Positions 1-5,633 of a stretch of 5,753 bases of DNA are shown piece after piece (position 1 is the first letter of the stretch; the number at the start of each line of letters is the position of its first letter). The stretch is taken from positions 1-5,753 of the forward strand of contig JAQVQT010000123.1 of the NCBI GenBank assembly GCA_028701435.1. Direction: 5' to 3'. Source of the stretch: Smithellaceae bacterium. GTDB taxonomy: Bacteria > Desulfobacterota > Syntrophia > Syntrophales > Smithellaceae. Under the pieces are notes generated by a model. That model was not told the DNA's origin. It was given only the letters and a program-made list of their open reading frames with translations, and made no database searches. The translations under genes were made by a program, and so were the position numbers.

Positions 1-510
1 AGAAACGATCCGGTCCGTATATCGTTTCACGCTTCCCGATTGCGCCGGCTGTTTTTCGCCGAACGGGGCTAATTTCGAGGCCACGCCGGAAATATTGAAA
101 TCCACAATAACTTTCTTGCCTTCCGGCACGACGGAATAAGGCGTGTTTTCCCTGAAGCGAATGGTTAGATAAACCCAGGGCTTGCCCTGCTCCGTTTTCT
201 GCTCTGCCCTTACATCGGTCACGTTGAGCAGTTTGCCCTTGATCGTCTCGCGCAGATGGTTCGGGGCATACAAATTCTCCAGCCGGACGAGCAGGCTGTT
301 GTCCCCCTGGAGCGAAGCGGGGATGTTCGTCGGCAATTGAGATACCTCCAGAATGACTTTTTCCCTTCCCGGCTGCTTTTCCAGCAGAATGTTTTCCAGA
401 TAACCGACGTTGTCCGGCGCGCCAGAGCCCGTCACCACGCCGACCGGTGTATATAAGAAAACCCAGAGGACGATTAAAGCCGGAATGATTCTGGATAGAT
501 ATTTTCTCAT
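1..510 (-). CDS. pilQ: Type IV pilus secretin PilQ, N-terminal part (partial at window edge)
   Basis: The frame starts at an ATG (508-510) and stays open for 170 codons to the left edge, so the C-terminal secretin pore is outside the window. PilQ forms the multimeric outer-membrane channel through which the pilus passes. Visible here: basic N-terminus (MRKYLSR), hydrophobic stretch at about residues 9-21 and small residues before about 31, as in a Sec signal peptide; then a beta-rich segment at about 38-140 (ILLEKQPGREKVILEV, YLTIRF, KKVIVDFNIS) that fits an AMIN domain, the peptidoglycan-binding module found at the front of PilQ. The last visible residues (RYTDRIVS) resemble the start of the secretin N-domain. 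A clear Shine-Dalgarno (GAGGT) sits 6-7 bases before the ATG. The gene starts 12 bases after the pilP stop. Identity rests on AMIN-like pattern plus position after pilMNOP; a different AMIN-containing secretin is unlikely. Confidence 0.9.
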   Translation of the reverse strand, partial: MRKYLSRIIPALIVLWVFLYTPVGVVTGSGAPDNVGYLENILLEKQPGREKVILEVSQLPTNIPASLQGDNSLLVRLENLYAPNHLRETIKGKLLNVTDVRAEQKTEQGKPWVYLTIRFRENTPYSVVPEGKKVIVDFNISGVASKLAPFGEKQPAQSGSVKRYTDRIVS

Positions 511-522
511 GATCTTACCTCA

Positions 523-1056
523 TTATTGATTGTTACGCAGTTTCAAAACAACTCTTCTTGTTTTTTTCCCGTCCAACTCCTCCACGATCACCCGATCCGC
601 CAGGATGTCGGTTACTTTTCCGTTGTGAATCCCCATTCGCGTTCCTACAAAAAGAGGGTAAAACTTTTTGCCCGCGTCTTCGACAATCGCCACGCGGCGG
701 ATTTCATCTCCCATAATTCCCACAACATTGAAATTTTCCACTCCGGCCTTCTGCAGCGGGAAAATGGATTCCGCCTTGGCCGCTTTTGCTTTGGTCACCG
801 CTGCGATTTTCGCATCCACGAACGGCTTGAAAGGATCCGGCTTGCCGGACGGTTTATAGCTGTATAAGACTTCCGGCTTCTGCAAGGCCTGCGGCAAAGC
901 GGCTGCCGCCGGCGCGGTTTGAACCGCCTGCGGCTTTGCGGGCGGCTGGGGCGCGGCCGCTTTCTTTTCCTGTTCCCCGCAGGCGCACAATACCGTCGCC
1001 AGGAAAAGCCACACACCGAACCAAACGATCCATTGTTTTTTATTTTTTCTTTTCAT
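523..1056 (-). CDS. pilP: Type IV pilus inner-membrane lipoprotein PilP
   Basis: PilP is a periplasmic lipoprotein that binds the PilN/PilO dimer and the N-domains of PilQ, bridging inner and outer membrane parts of the pilus machine. The 177-residue product begins with a lipoprotein signal: basic MKRKNKK, hydrophobic core at about 10-23, and a lipobox-like LCAC with the likely lipidated cysteine at 26 (cysteine 24 is an alternative). An Ala/Pro-rich linker follows (about 31-58). The PilP beta-sandwich domain spans about 62-172, with family landmarks GKPDPF (71-76), PLQ (100-102), NVVGI (110-114) and VGTRMGIHNGKV (137-148). I chose the ATG at 1056 over the in-frame TTG at 1080 because it puts the charged start directly before the signal peptide; it overlaps the end of pilO by 17 bases. 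The Shine-Dalgarno is modest (GAGCAGG within the pilO end), consistent with translational coupling. Length is typical for the family. Confidence 0.93.
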   Translation of the reverse strand: MKRKNKKQWIVWFGVWLFLATVLCACGEQEKKAAAPQPPAKPQAVQTAPAAAALPQALQKPEVLYSYKPSGKPDPFKPFVDAKIAAVTKAKAAKAESIFPLQKAGVENFNVVGIMGDEIRRVAIVEDAGKKFYPLFVGTRMGIHNGKVTDILADRVIVEELDGKKTRRVVLKLRNNQ

Positions 1057-1795
1057 TGGCCTGCTCTTTTTTATCCACAAACATGTAAGTTTTCACGATG
1101 CAGGATGCCGTGATCGAATATTTCTTCCCCGCCTTGCTTTCTTTTCGATCCCCGAGGGAAACATTGGAAATATTGACGATCCGGGGAACTTTGGCCAGTT
1201 TGTCAAAAAAGAAAACGATGTTCTGATATCCGCCCGTCACGGTCACTTTCACGGGGATTTCCTCATAGAAGGGCTCGGATGCCGCCCCCTTGGCGGGCGG
1301 TTTTTTCGCGTCGCCCGGCTTACCGGCCGCTTTTTCGGCCTCGGCCTTCTTTTCCTGCTCCTCCTGTCTCTTATCGGAGGGCTTCAGCTTGCCCGATAGT
1401 TTTTCGGCCTTCTCCAGGGTTTGCGGCACGGAGGGGAGCGGTTCAAACAGGACGAATTCCACGCCCGCTTCCCGGCCCGCCGCGGCAATGGAATAAAAGA
1501 GGCCCGGGATTTCCCGCTGGGAAGGAAGTTTCATCAGGGCGGCCTGATAATTTTCTTTCAGGGACGCGACCTGCGCTTTGACCTTGTTGATCTGGCGCGC
1601 GACAATTTCTTTCTGTTCGATCTTTGTCTGAAGCTCCTCCAGCTCCTGGCTCATCTGTGATCTTTTGGCAAGCGTGTCGGACAAAAAATAAAAGTAGTAC
1701 AGGTAGCCGATCAGAAAAACAACCACGACGACGATCAGGGCCTTGACCTGCGGAGATAATTTCTTCAGTTCGTCTAATTTTAAATCCATCGCCAT
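1040..1795 (-). CDS. pilO: Type IV pilus assembly protein PilO
   Basis: PilO is a bitopic inner-membrane protein that forms heterodimers with PilN and helps transmit motion between the cytoplasmic motor and the secretin. The 251-residue product has a short cytoplasmic N-terminus, one membrane segment at about 18-39 (ALIVVVVVFLIGYLYYFYFL), a coiled coil at about 40-85, then a PilO domain: helix and first strand IPGLFYSIAAAGREAGVEFV (96-115) and a second half from about 177 (EEIPVKVTVTGGYQNIVFFF, then RIVNISNVSLG). Residues about 125-175 between these halves form a Lys/Glu/Ala/Pro-rich low-complexity insert, so the protein is longer than the roughly 200-residue PilO usually seen. It starts 3 bases after the pilN stop; AAGGGG at the end of pilN, 9 bases before the ATG, is the likely ribosome site. 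A second ATG two codons later is possible but further from that site. Confidence 0.94.
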   Translation of the reverse strand: MAMDLKLDELKKLSPQVKALIVVVVVFLIGYLYYFYFLSDTLAKRSQMSQELEELQTKIEQKEIVARQINKVKAQVASLKENYQAALMKLPSQREIPGLFYSIAAAGREAGVEFVLFEPLPSVPQTLEKAEKLSGKLKPSDKRQEEQEKKAEAEKAAGKPGDAKKPPAKGAASEPFYEEIPVKVTVTGGYQNIVFFFDKLAKVPRIVNISNVSLGDRKESKAGKKYSITASCIVKTYMFVDKKEQANEKKK

Positions 1796-1798
1796 AGC

Positions 1799-2347
1799 TT
1801 AAAACCCCTTCTTCAACTTGCAGGAAAAAATGAACTGCTGCAGGGTTGTTTCGGCAATCTCCACTTTTTTGGACGACACCAGATCCACCGACTGGATCAC
1901 GGGGAAATTTTCAATCGTTTTCATAAAACCGGCAACCGCGATGTTGTCGCGGCCGACGCCTTCCAGGATCAGGCTTTCCTGGCTTTGCGCGATTTTCGTC
2001 AGCCAGACGTTTTTGGGCGGAACCAGCATAGCCAGCTCATCAAACATTTTGACCGGGTAAACACGGTTTTCTTCCAGCGTGCCGATCACGCCGAGCTTCA
2101 GCTCGAATTCGGCAATTTGGCTTTTGTAATTGTCCAGATCGCCCACTTTGGCTTCCAGCGCCTTGAGCTTGTCCCGAGACTCGGTGAGCTTCGTTTCCAG
2201 ACCGCTGACCTGAACGGTCATGTAAATGTAAACGCCGACCAGACAAACAATAAAAAGAAGAAAGGCCCCGGCGATAATGGCGATCTGCCGGGTCAGATTC
2301 TCTTTCTTTTCTTTTTCATGGTATGGGATAAGATTGATTTTTATCAT
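1799..2347 (-). CDS. pilN: Type IV pilus assembly protein PilN
   Basis: PilN couples cytoplasmic PilM to periplasmic PilO. The 182-residue product carries the conserved cytoplasmic PilM-binding peptide INLIP at residues 4-8, a basic stretch, one membrane segment at about 21-43, a coiled coil at about 44-88, and a compact ferredoxin-like PilN domain at about 98-180 containing the family-typical YPVKMFDELAMLVPPKNVWL (97-116) and MKTIENFPVIQSVDL (142-156). The length matches the family. The ATG overlaps the pilM stop in an ATGA arrangement (4 bases), a strong sign of translational coupling, and is preceded by AGGTGA about 5 bases upstream. The gene fits between pilM and pilO exactly as in the canonical pilMNOPQ cluster. 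Confidence 0.95.
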   Translation of the reverse strand: MIKINLIPYHEKEKKENLTRQIAIIAGAFLLFIVCLVGVYIYMTVQVSGLETKLTESRDKLKALEAKVGDLDNYKSQIAEFELKLGVIGTLEENRVYPVKMFDELAMLVPPKNVWLTKIAQSQESLILEGVGRDNIAVAGFMKTIENFPVIQSVDLVSSKKVEIAETTLQQFIFSCKLKKGF

Positions 2348-3417
2348 TTGTCACCTATTTTCCTTAAACCCAACCCGATGGCCACAGCGCCGATAGTTTT
2401 GATGCCGTCCAGTTTTCCTTCATCAATATTCTTTTTGTTGTGCCCGATCTTGGCCAGCGGATTGATCAACTGCGTCGCGATGTTCAACCGCTGCGATAAA
2501 AGGTCGCACAATCCGGCAATTCTCGAGGATCCGCCGGACAGGAAGACATGCTTGATTTCTTCTCCGCCGAACGTGGAGCGGAAATAATCGACGGACCGTT
2601 CGATTTCCGAGCAGATAGGCTCGGCTGCGTCCAGAATGGCGTTTTCCAGGTCCGGAATCTCCCGGTCGCCGGCCGTCCCTTCCACCTTCATGCGCTCCGC
2701 TTCTTCCGCCGTCACCTGAAACCTTTCCTGCAGCGCCTCGGTGACGGCGTTTCCGGCCATCGTAAAATCTCTCGTAAAGACGGACATGCCGTCTTTGATC
2801 ACGTTGATATTCGTCAGGCTCGCGCCGATGTTGACGATCACGATAATTTCATTGTCTTCAAAGTCGTAGTTGGCTTCATACATGGTTTCCAGGGCGAAGG
2901 AATCCACGTCCATGATCATGACCGTGAGGCCTGCCGCGGCAAACGCATCCAGGTAGCCGTTGACATCCGTCTTTTTGGCGGCAACGATGATCACTTCCAT
3001 CTGATTGGGATTGAATTCATTGTCTCCCAGAATCTGGAAGTCGTAATTCACGTCGTCCATGTTGTCGAAGGGAAGATATTTGCCGGCTTCATCGTGGATC
3101 AGTTCGCGCAGCTCCGCTTCTTCCATCTGGGCCAGCGTCACTTTTTTGATGATGACGGAATTGCCGGACAGGGAAGTGACAATGCCTTTTCCCTTGCAGC
3201 CGGAATTCCGGAACAGCTCCTTGATCACGCCGGCCAGCGCGCCGGGGTCATGCAAAACGCCTTCCACGATGACCCCGGGCGGCACGGGAATTTGGAAAAA
3301 CCGGTTGAGGGTCAGGCCCTGAGAGGTGGTGACGATCTCGGCAAGCTTCATGGAGGTCGAACCGATATCCAGGCCGACAAGGCTTTTGGTTCCTGAAAAT
3401 AAGTTTTTTAAATCCAT
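2344..3417 (-). CDS. pilM: Type IV pilus assembly protein PilM, actin-like ATPase fold
   Basis: PilM is a cytoplasmic FtsA/actin-fold protein that binds ATP and the N-terminal tail of PilN, joining the alignment complex to the motor side of the machine. The 357-residue product shows the actin-superfamily landmarks in order: phosphate-1 loop LDIGSTSMK (16-24), the PilM-typical KYLPFDNMDDVNYDF (113-127), phosphate-2 region VIVNIGAS (193-200), adenosine-site motif VFLSGGSSRIAGL (291-303), and the C-terminal TIGAVAIGLGLR (341-352). Length is that of full PilM proteins. The start lies 34 bases after the ftsB stop; the ribosome site is weak (GGTG five bases before the ATG), but MDLKNLFSG at the N-terminus agrees with PilM proteins, which begin shortly before the phosphate loop. 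It shares a 4-base overlap with pilN, so it is the first pil gene of the operon. Confidence 0.96.
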   Translation of the reverse strand: MDLKNLFSGTKSLVGLDIGSTSMKLAEIVTTSQGLTLNRFFQIPVPPGVIVEGVLHDPGALAGVIKELFRNSGCKGKGIVTSLSGNSVIIKKVTLAQMEEAELRELIHDEAGKYLPFDNMDDVNYDFQILGDNEFNPNQMEVIIVAAKKTDVNGYLDAFAAAGLTVMIMDVDSFALETMYEANYDFEDNEIIVIVNIGASLTNINVIKDGMSVFTRDFTMAGNAVTEALQERFQVTAEEAERMKVEGTAGDREIPDLENAILDAAEPICSEIERSVDYFRSTFGGEEIKHVFLSGGSSRIAGLCDLLSQRLNIATQLINPLAKIGHNKKNIDEGKLDGIKTIGAVAIGLGLRKIGDK

Positions 3418-3451
3418 TCCGGCACCGTTATGTTGTGTGACATGCTTCCGA

Positions 3452-3718
3452 TTACTGGGTCATCCGGTAAACCACATCTCCGGGCTTGACCATGCCCAGT
3501 TCGTTGCGCGCGATCGATTCGATATAGGCCGGATCGCTTCGCAGTAAAAAAATCTTTGCCGCCAGTTCTTTGTTTTGCGCAATCAGTTCATGGTTCTCCG
3601 CTTTGAGTTGAGACAGTCTTTTGGCGATGAAATAGTTATCGACAACCCCCCGGTTGCCGAAAGTAATTAAAAGCATCATGAAAAAAACAAAGGCGACTAA
3701 ATACCTCCCGATTTTCAT
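3452..3718 (-). CDS. ftsB: FtsB/DivIC-family septum formation initiator
   Basis: This 88-residue protein has the architecture of FtsB/DivIC divisome proteins: a short basic cytoplasmic start (MKIGR), one membrane helix at about 5-20, a periplasmic coiled coil at about 30-61 (LKAENHELIAQNKELAAKI), and the conserved C-terminal element YIESIARNELGMVKPGD (65-81). In known systems FtsB pairs with FtsL and FtsQ to activate septal peptidoglycan synthesis. The start is supported by GGAG nine bases before the ATG. It lies 34 bases upstream of pilM on the same strand, so it probably heads the pil transcript; no other division gene is visible in the window. A DivIC-like paralogue with another job cannot be excluded, since these small coiled-coil proteins are hard to tell apart. 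Confidence 0.88.
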   Translation of the reverse strand: MKIGRYLVAFVFFMMLLITFGNRGVVDNYFIAKRLSQLKAENHELIAQNKELAAKIFLLRSDPAYIESIARNELGMVKPGDVVYRMTQ

Positions 3719-3771
3719 GGATTAACACTCCAGGTTCAATATCCGTATTCAAATGCCGTTCCTTGTGTCTT

Positions 3772-3800
3772 AAAAAACTACAATCAGATGAAAAAGTCAA
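3772..3800 (-). promoter_or_regulatory. Candidate promoter for the ftsB-pilMNOPQ operon
   Basis: On the minus strand a TTGACT (3795-3800) matches the sigma-70 -35 consensus at five of six positions. Seventeen bases downstream lies only a T-rich hexamer (3772-3777), with TTTAAG at 3769-3774 as a slightly better but over-spaced -10, so the -10 half is poor. The site is in the AT-rich 140-base gap that separates the HcyBio gene from ftsB and would leave a leader of about 45-50 bases. This is a plausible but unproven start of the pil transcript. Confidence 0.35.
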
Positions 3801-3811
3801 GCAAAGATATT

Positions 3812-3844
3812 GGATAAACATTAAATTTATTACTCTATTTATCC
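3812..3844. repeat. AT-rich inverted repeat after the HcyBio gene
   Basis: GGATAAA (3812-3818) and its exact complement TTTATCC (3838-3844) flank a 19-base AT-rich loop, 14 bases past the HcyBio stop on the minus strand. The stem is short and AT-rich and is not followed by an uninterrupted T run, so it is not a classical intrinsic terminator. It may be a weak transcript end or an operator near the candidate ftsB promoter, or chance in AT-rich DNA. Confidence 0.3.
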
Positions 3845-3858
3845 TTCCCCTCCCTGGT

Positions 3859-5037
3859 TCAGGCAAAAGGTCCGGAGGGCAGATTCTGCTGCGGCTCTCC
3901 CAGCAGAAATTTTCCGCCTTCGATCCAGCCCTTCAGAAGATCGGCAATCTGATGGGCCTTGTAGTAACTGGACAGCGGCGCGGCAATGACTTTTTTATCG
4001 TTGATCATCACGGTTCCGCTGCGCAGGTCCCGATAGTTGACCTCCGCGATGGGCTTGGGATTGCCCTTGGGATAATCCATGCTGTAGTCGTACACCTGAG
4101 CATAAATCTCCTCGTCTTTCACCGCGGTAAAGCGCGCCATGTCTTCATCCAGAATAGGAATGGGAATGCCGATGCCGACGAACAGGGAAACGCCGTACCC
4201 CAGAATGCTGGCGCCGGTCAGCCACTCGGGACTCATCTCCTTGAGGTTGCCGATCACGGCCAGGGTTCCCGCGCCTTCCTTCGGAACGCCGTTGGCGGAC
4301 CTGGCCGCATTGGGGTTGTGCTGCGTTCCCGGCCAGGCGACAAAGCCCTGCGCGCCGCCCAGGAAAATCCGCGTGCCGATGCCGATGGTCCGGTAATAGG
4401 GATCGTTGAACAAAGGGCTGAGCTGGCCTGCCGTCGAATAGGAAACGTTGGCCATGCGCGGACGCAGCATGCCCATGTAAGTGTAAATCGTCGTATCGGA
4501 AAGATTCACGGCGCAATTATAGTTCTGATAGGCGTTGCGCGGGTTGAACAGGAAGGCGTCGCGCAAATCGTTGATGGTGATGTTTTTTTCAAATTTGCGC
4601 GACGGATAGCAATCCGTCCCGTACCCCTCGGCCCGCAATTTGACGACGTTGCCGGCCGTCAGATCTTCAATCACGTGGCCGCCGCCGTAGTTGAATTCAC
4701 CGGGATAGACACTGTTTTGCGGATCCCCTTCGACGACTTCCGTCGCGCCCAGATAACAATCGACCGCCGCAATGCCGCCGTAAGCCGGCACGTCGTTGAG
4801 CCAGACCCGGGAGGCCCGGATGCGCGGAGCGGTGTGCCCGAAATTCAGAAAGGCGCCGGAGGAGCACATGGCGCCAAAGGTTCCGGTGGTCACAACGTCG
4901 ACGCGGCGGGCCGCTTCAACCTCTCCGTGGCGCTCCACCACATCAATCATTTCTTCGGCGGTGACAACAACGGCCCGTCCCTTTTTGATCTTCTCGTTGA
5001 TTTCCTGAAAGGTTTTTTTAACTTTGAATTTTTTCAT
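3859..5037 (-). CDS. HcyBio/DUF39 family homocysteine biosynthesis protein
   Basis: The 392-residue product matches the DUF39 (HcyBio) family as I know it from methanogens (MJ0100/MA1821), whose members take part in making homocysteine from aspartate semialdehyde and a sulfide source. Family-like segments: TFQEINEKIKKGRAVVVTAE (9-28), TTGTFGAMCSSGAFLNFGH (50-68), DCYLGATE (93-100), TDCYPS (141-146) and GIGTRIFLGGAQGFVAWPGT (219-238). Cysteines at 58, 94, 143 and 175 are visible; 58 and 143 sit where the functionally important cysteines of the archaeal proteins are reported, by my recollection of motif context. No signal peptide or membrane segment is evident, so it should be cytoplasmic. The archaeal and many bacterial versions carry, or neighbour, a NIL/ferredoxin partner; none is seen here. 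It stands alone between dut (76-base gap) and ftsB (140-base gap). The start has a weak ribosome site (ACGGG), but MKKFKVKKTFQEIN is a normal N-terminus for the family. Confidence 0.88.
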   Translation of the reverse strand: MKKFKVKKTFQEINEKIKKGRAVVVTAEEMIDVVERHGEVEAARRVDVVTTGTFGAMCSSGAFLNFGHTAPRIRASRVWLNDVPAYGGIAAVDCYLGATEVVEGDPQNSVYPGEFNYGGGHVIEDLTAGNVVKLRAEGYGTDCYPSRKFEKNITINDLRDAFLFNPRNAYQNYNCAVNLSDTTIYTYMGMLRPRMANVSYSTAGQLSPLFNDPYYRTIGIGTRIFLGGAQGFVAWPGTQHNPNAARSANGVPKEGAGTLAVIGNLKEMSPEWLTGASILGYGVSLFVGIGIPIPILDEDMARFTAVKDEEIYAQVYDYSMDYPKGNPKPIAEVNYRDLRSGTVMINDKKVIAAPLSSYYKAHQIADLLKGWIEGGKFLLGEPQQNLPSGPFA

Positions 5038-5069
5038 GCGCCCGTCTTATTCATTTCGATGTTACCGCT

Positions 5070-5098
5070 TTCATACCACTGTTTGACGATAAATGCAA
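5070..5098 (-). promoter_or_regulatory. Candidate promoter for the HcyBio gene
   Basis: In the 76-base gap after dut, the minus strand reads TTGCAT (5093-5098), a 17-base spacer, and TATGAA (5070-5075) preceded by TGG, an extended -10 pattern. The -35 matches only three of six consensus positions and the -10 four of six. Transcription would begin about 25 bases before the HcyBio start codon. Weak support from sequence alone; readthrough from dut is an alternative. Confidence 0.28.
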
Positions 5099-5113
5099 AA
5101 TGCCGGCCGCTTC

Positions 5114-5557
5114 TCAGGTATGTCCAAATCCGCCGGCGCCTCTTGGCGTCTCATCCAGTCGGGTGGTTTCCTCCCATTGCACCCGGCAGATTCTCTGGAC
5201 GACCATTTGCGCCAGACGCGCGCCCCTTTTCACCACGAAGGGCGCATTCCCATGATTGATGACAATCAGGGCGATTTCACCGCGGTAGTCCGCATCGATG
5301 GTTCCCGGAGCGTTCAAAAGCGTAATCCCCTGATGAAGCGCCAGGCCGCTGCGCGGGCGAATCTGCGCCTCATAGCCTTCCGGCAGGGAAATGACGATGC
5401 CGGTCGGTATCTTTTTGCGCCCGCCGGGCAAAATCGTTTCCTCCGCGGTGACGGCCGCGAAGAGATCCATTCCCGCCGCCAGACGGGTCATGTATGGAGG
5501 CAGGGGAAGATCCTCGTTGCCGGCAATTTTCCGAATCTGAACGTTGATGGTTTCCAT
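5114..5557 (-). CDS. dut: Deoxyuridine 5'-triphosphate nucleotidohydrolase (dUTPase)
   Basis: Dut hydrolyses dUTP to dUMP and pyrophosphate, keeping uracil out of DNA and supplying the thymidylate precursor. The 147-residue product has all five motifs of trimeric dUTPases in order: AAGMDLFAA (27-35), PRSGLALHQG (68-77), NAPGTIDADYRGEI (82-95) with the catalytic Asp88 and uracil-stacking Tyr91, RGARLAQMVV (111-120), and the C-terminal glycine-rich arm RGAGGFGHT (139-147), which ends the protein. Length is close to the 151 residues of E. coli Dut, so it is complete. The frame remains open far upstream, but the ATG at 5557 gives the family-like N-terminus METINVQIRKI. No clear Shine-Dalgarno precedes it; a strong hairpin ends 15 bases before the ATG. 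It follows pnp, a common neighbourhood in deltaproteobacterial genomes. Confidence 0.96.
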   Translation of the reverse strand: METINVQIRKIAGNEDLPLPPYMTRLAAGMDLFAAVTAEETILPGGRKKIPTGIVISLPEGYEAQIRPRSGLALHQGITLLNAPGTIDADYRGEIALIVINHGNAPFVVKRGARLAQMVVQRICRVQWEETTRLDETPRGAGGFGHT

Positions 5558-5572
5558 GAAAGAATTAAGAAT

Positions 5573-5611
5573 GTCATTCACGCGCCGGCGGACAAACGGC
5601 GCGTGAATGAC
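5573..5611. repeat. Perfect 15-bp inverted repeat between pnp and dut
   Basis: The arms GTCATTCACGCGCCG (5573-5587) and CGGCGCGTGAATGAC (5597-5611) are exact reverse complements around a 9-base loop (5588-5596). On the minus-strand transcript this is a very stable GC-rich hairpin starting 22 bases after the pnp stop and ending 15 bases before the dut start. What follows it is U-rich but interrupted (AUUCUUAAUUCUUUC), so it could act as an imperfect intrinsic terminator or attenuator, as a barrier to 3' exonucleases protecting the pnp mRNA end, or as an RNase III processing site. The structure is seen directly; its role is inferred. Confidence 0.85.
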
Positions 5612-5633
5612 GGTCCGGGACCCCCATGAACCG

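Noticed and set aside
1057..1080. An upstream TTG start for pilP adding eight residues.
   Set aside because: TTG is a rarer start, it lies deeper in pilO, and it would place extra residues before an already complete lipoprotein signal.
2548..3396. A 282-codon plus-strand open frame opposite pilM, rich in His, Asp and Gly.
   Set aside because: It lies wholly within pilM on the other strand, and its His/Asp/Phe-rich composition is the reverse-complement shadow of pilM codons.
5038..5113. GC-rich GCGGCCGGC followed by ATTTT just after the dut stop, considered as an intrinsic terminator.
   Set aside because: The self-complementary part is only a short palindrome without a proper loop, and the T run is four bases, so it does not form a convincing stem-loop terminator.
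3763..5259. A 498-codon open frame on the plus strand across the HcyBio gene and the end of dut.
   Set aside because: It is antisense to two well-supported genes with recognisable family motifs, its translation shows no domain I recognise and is biased in the way expected of a shadow frame in GC-rich coding DNA.
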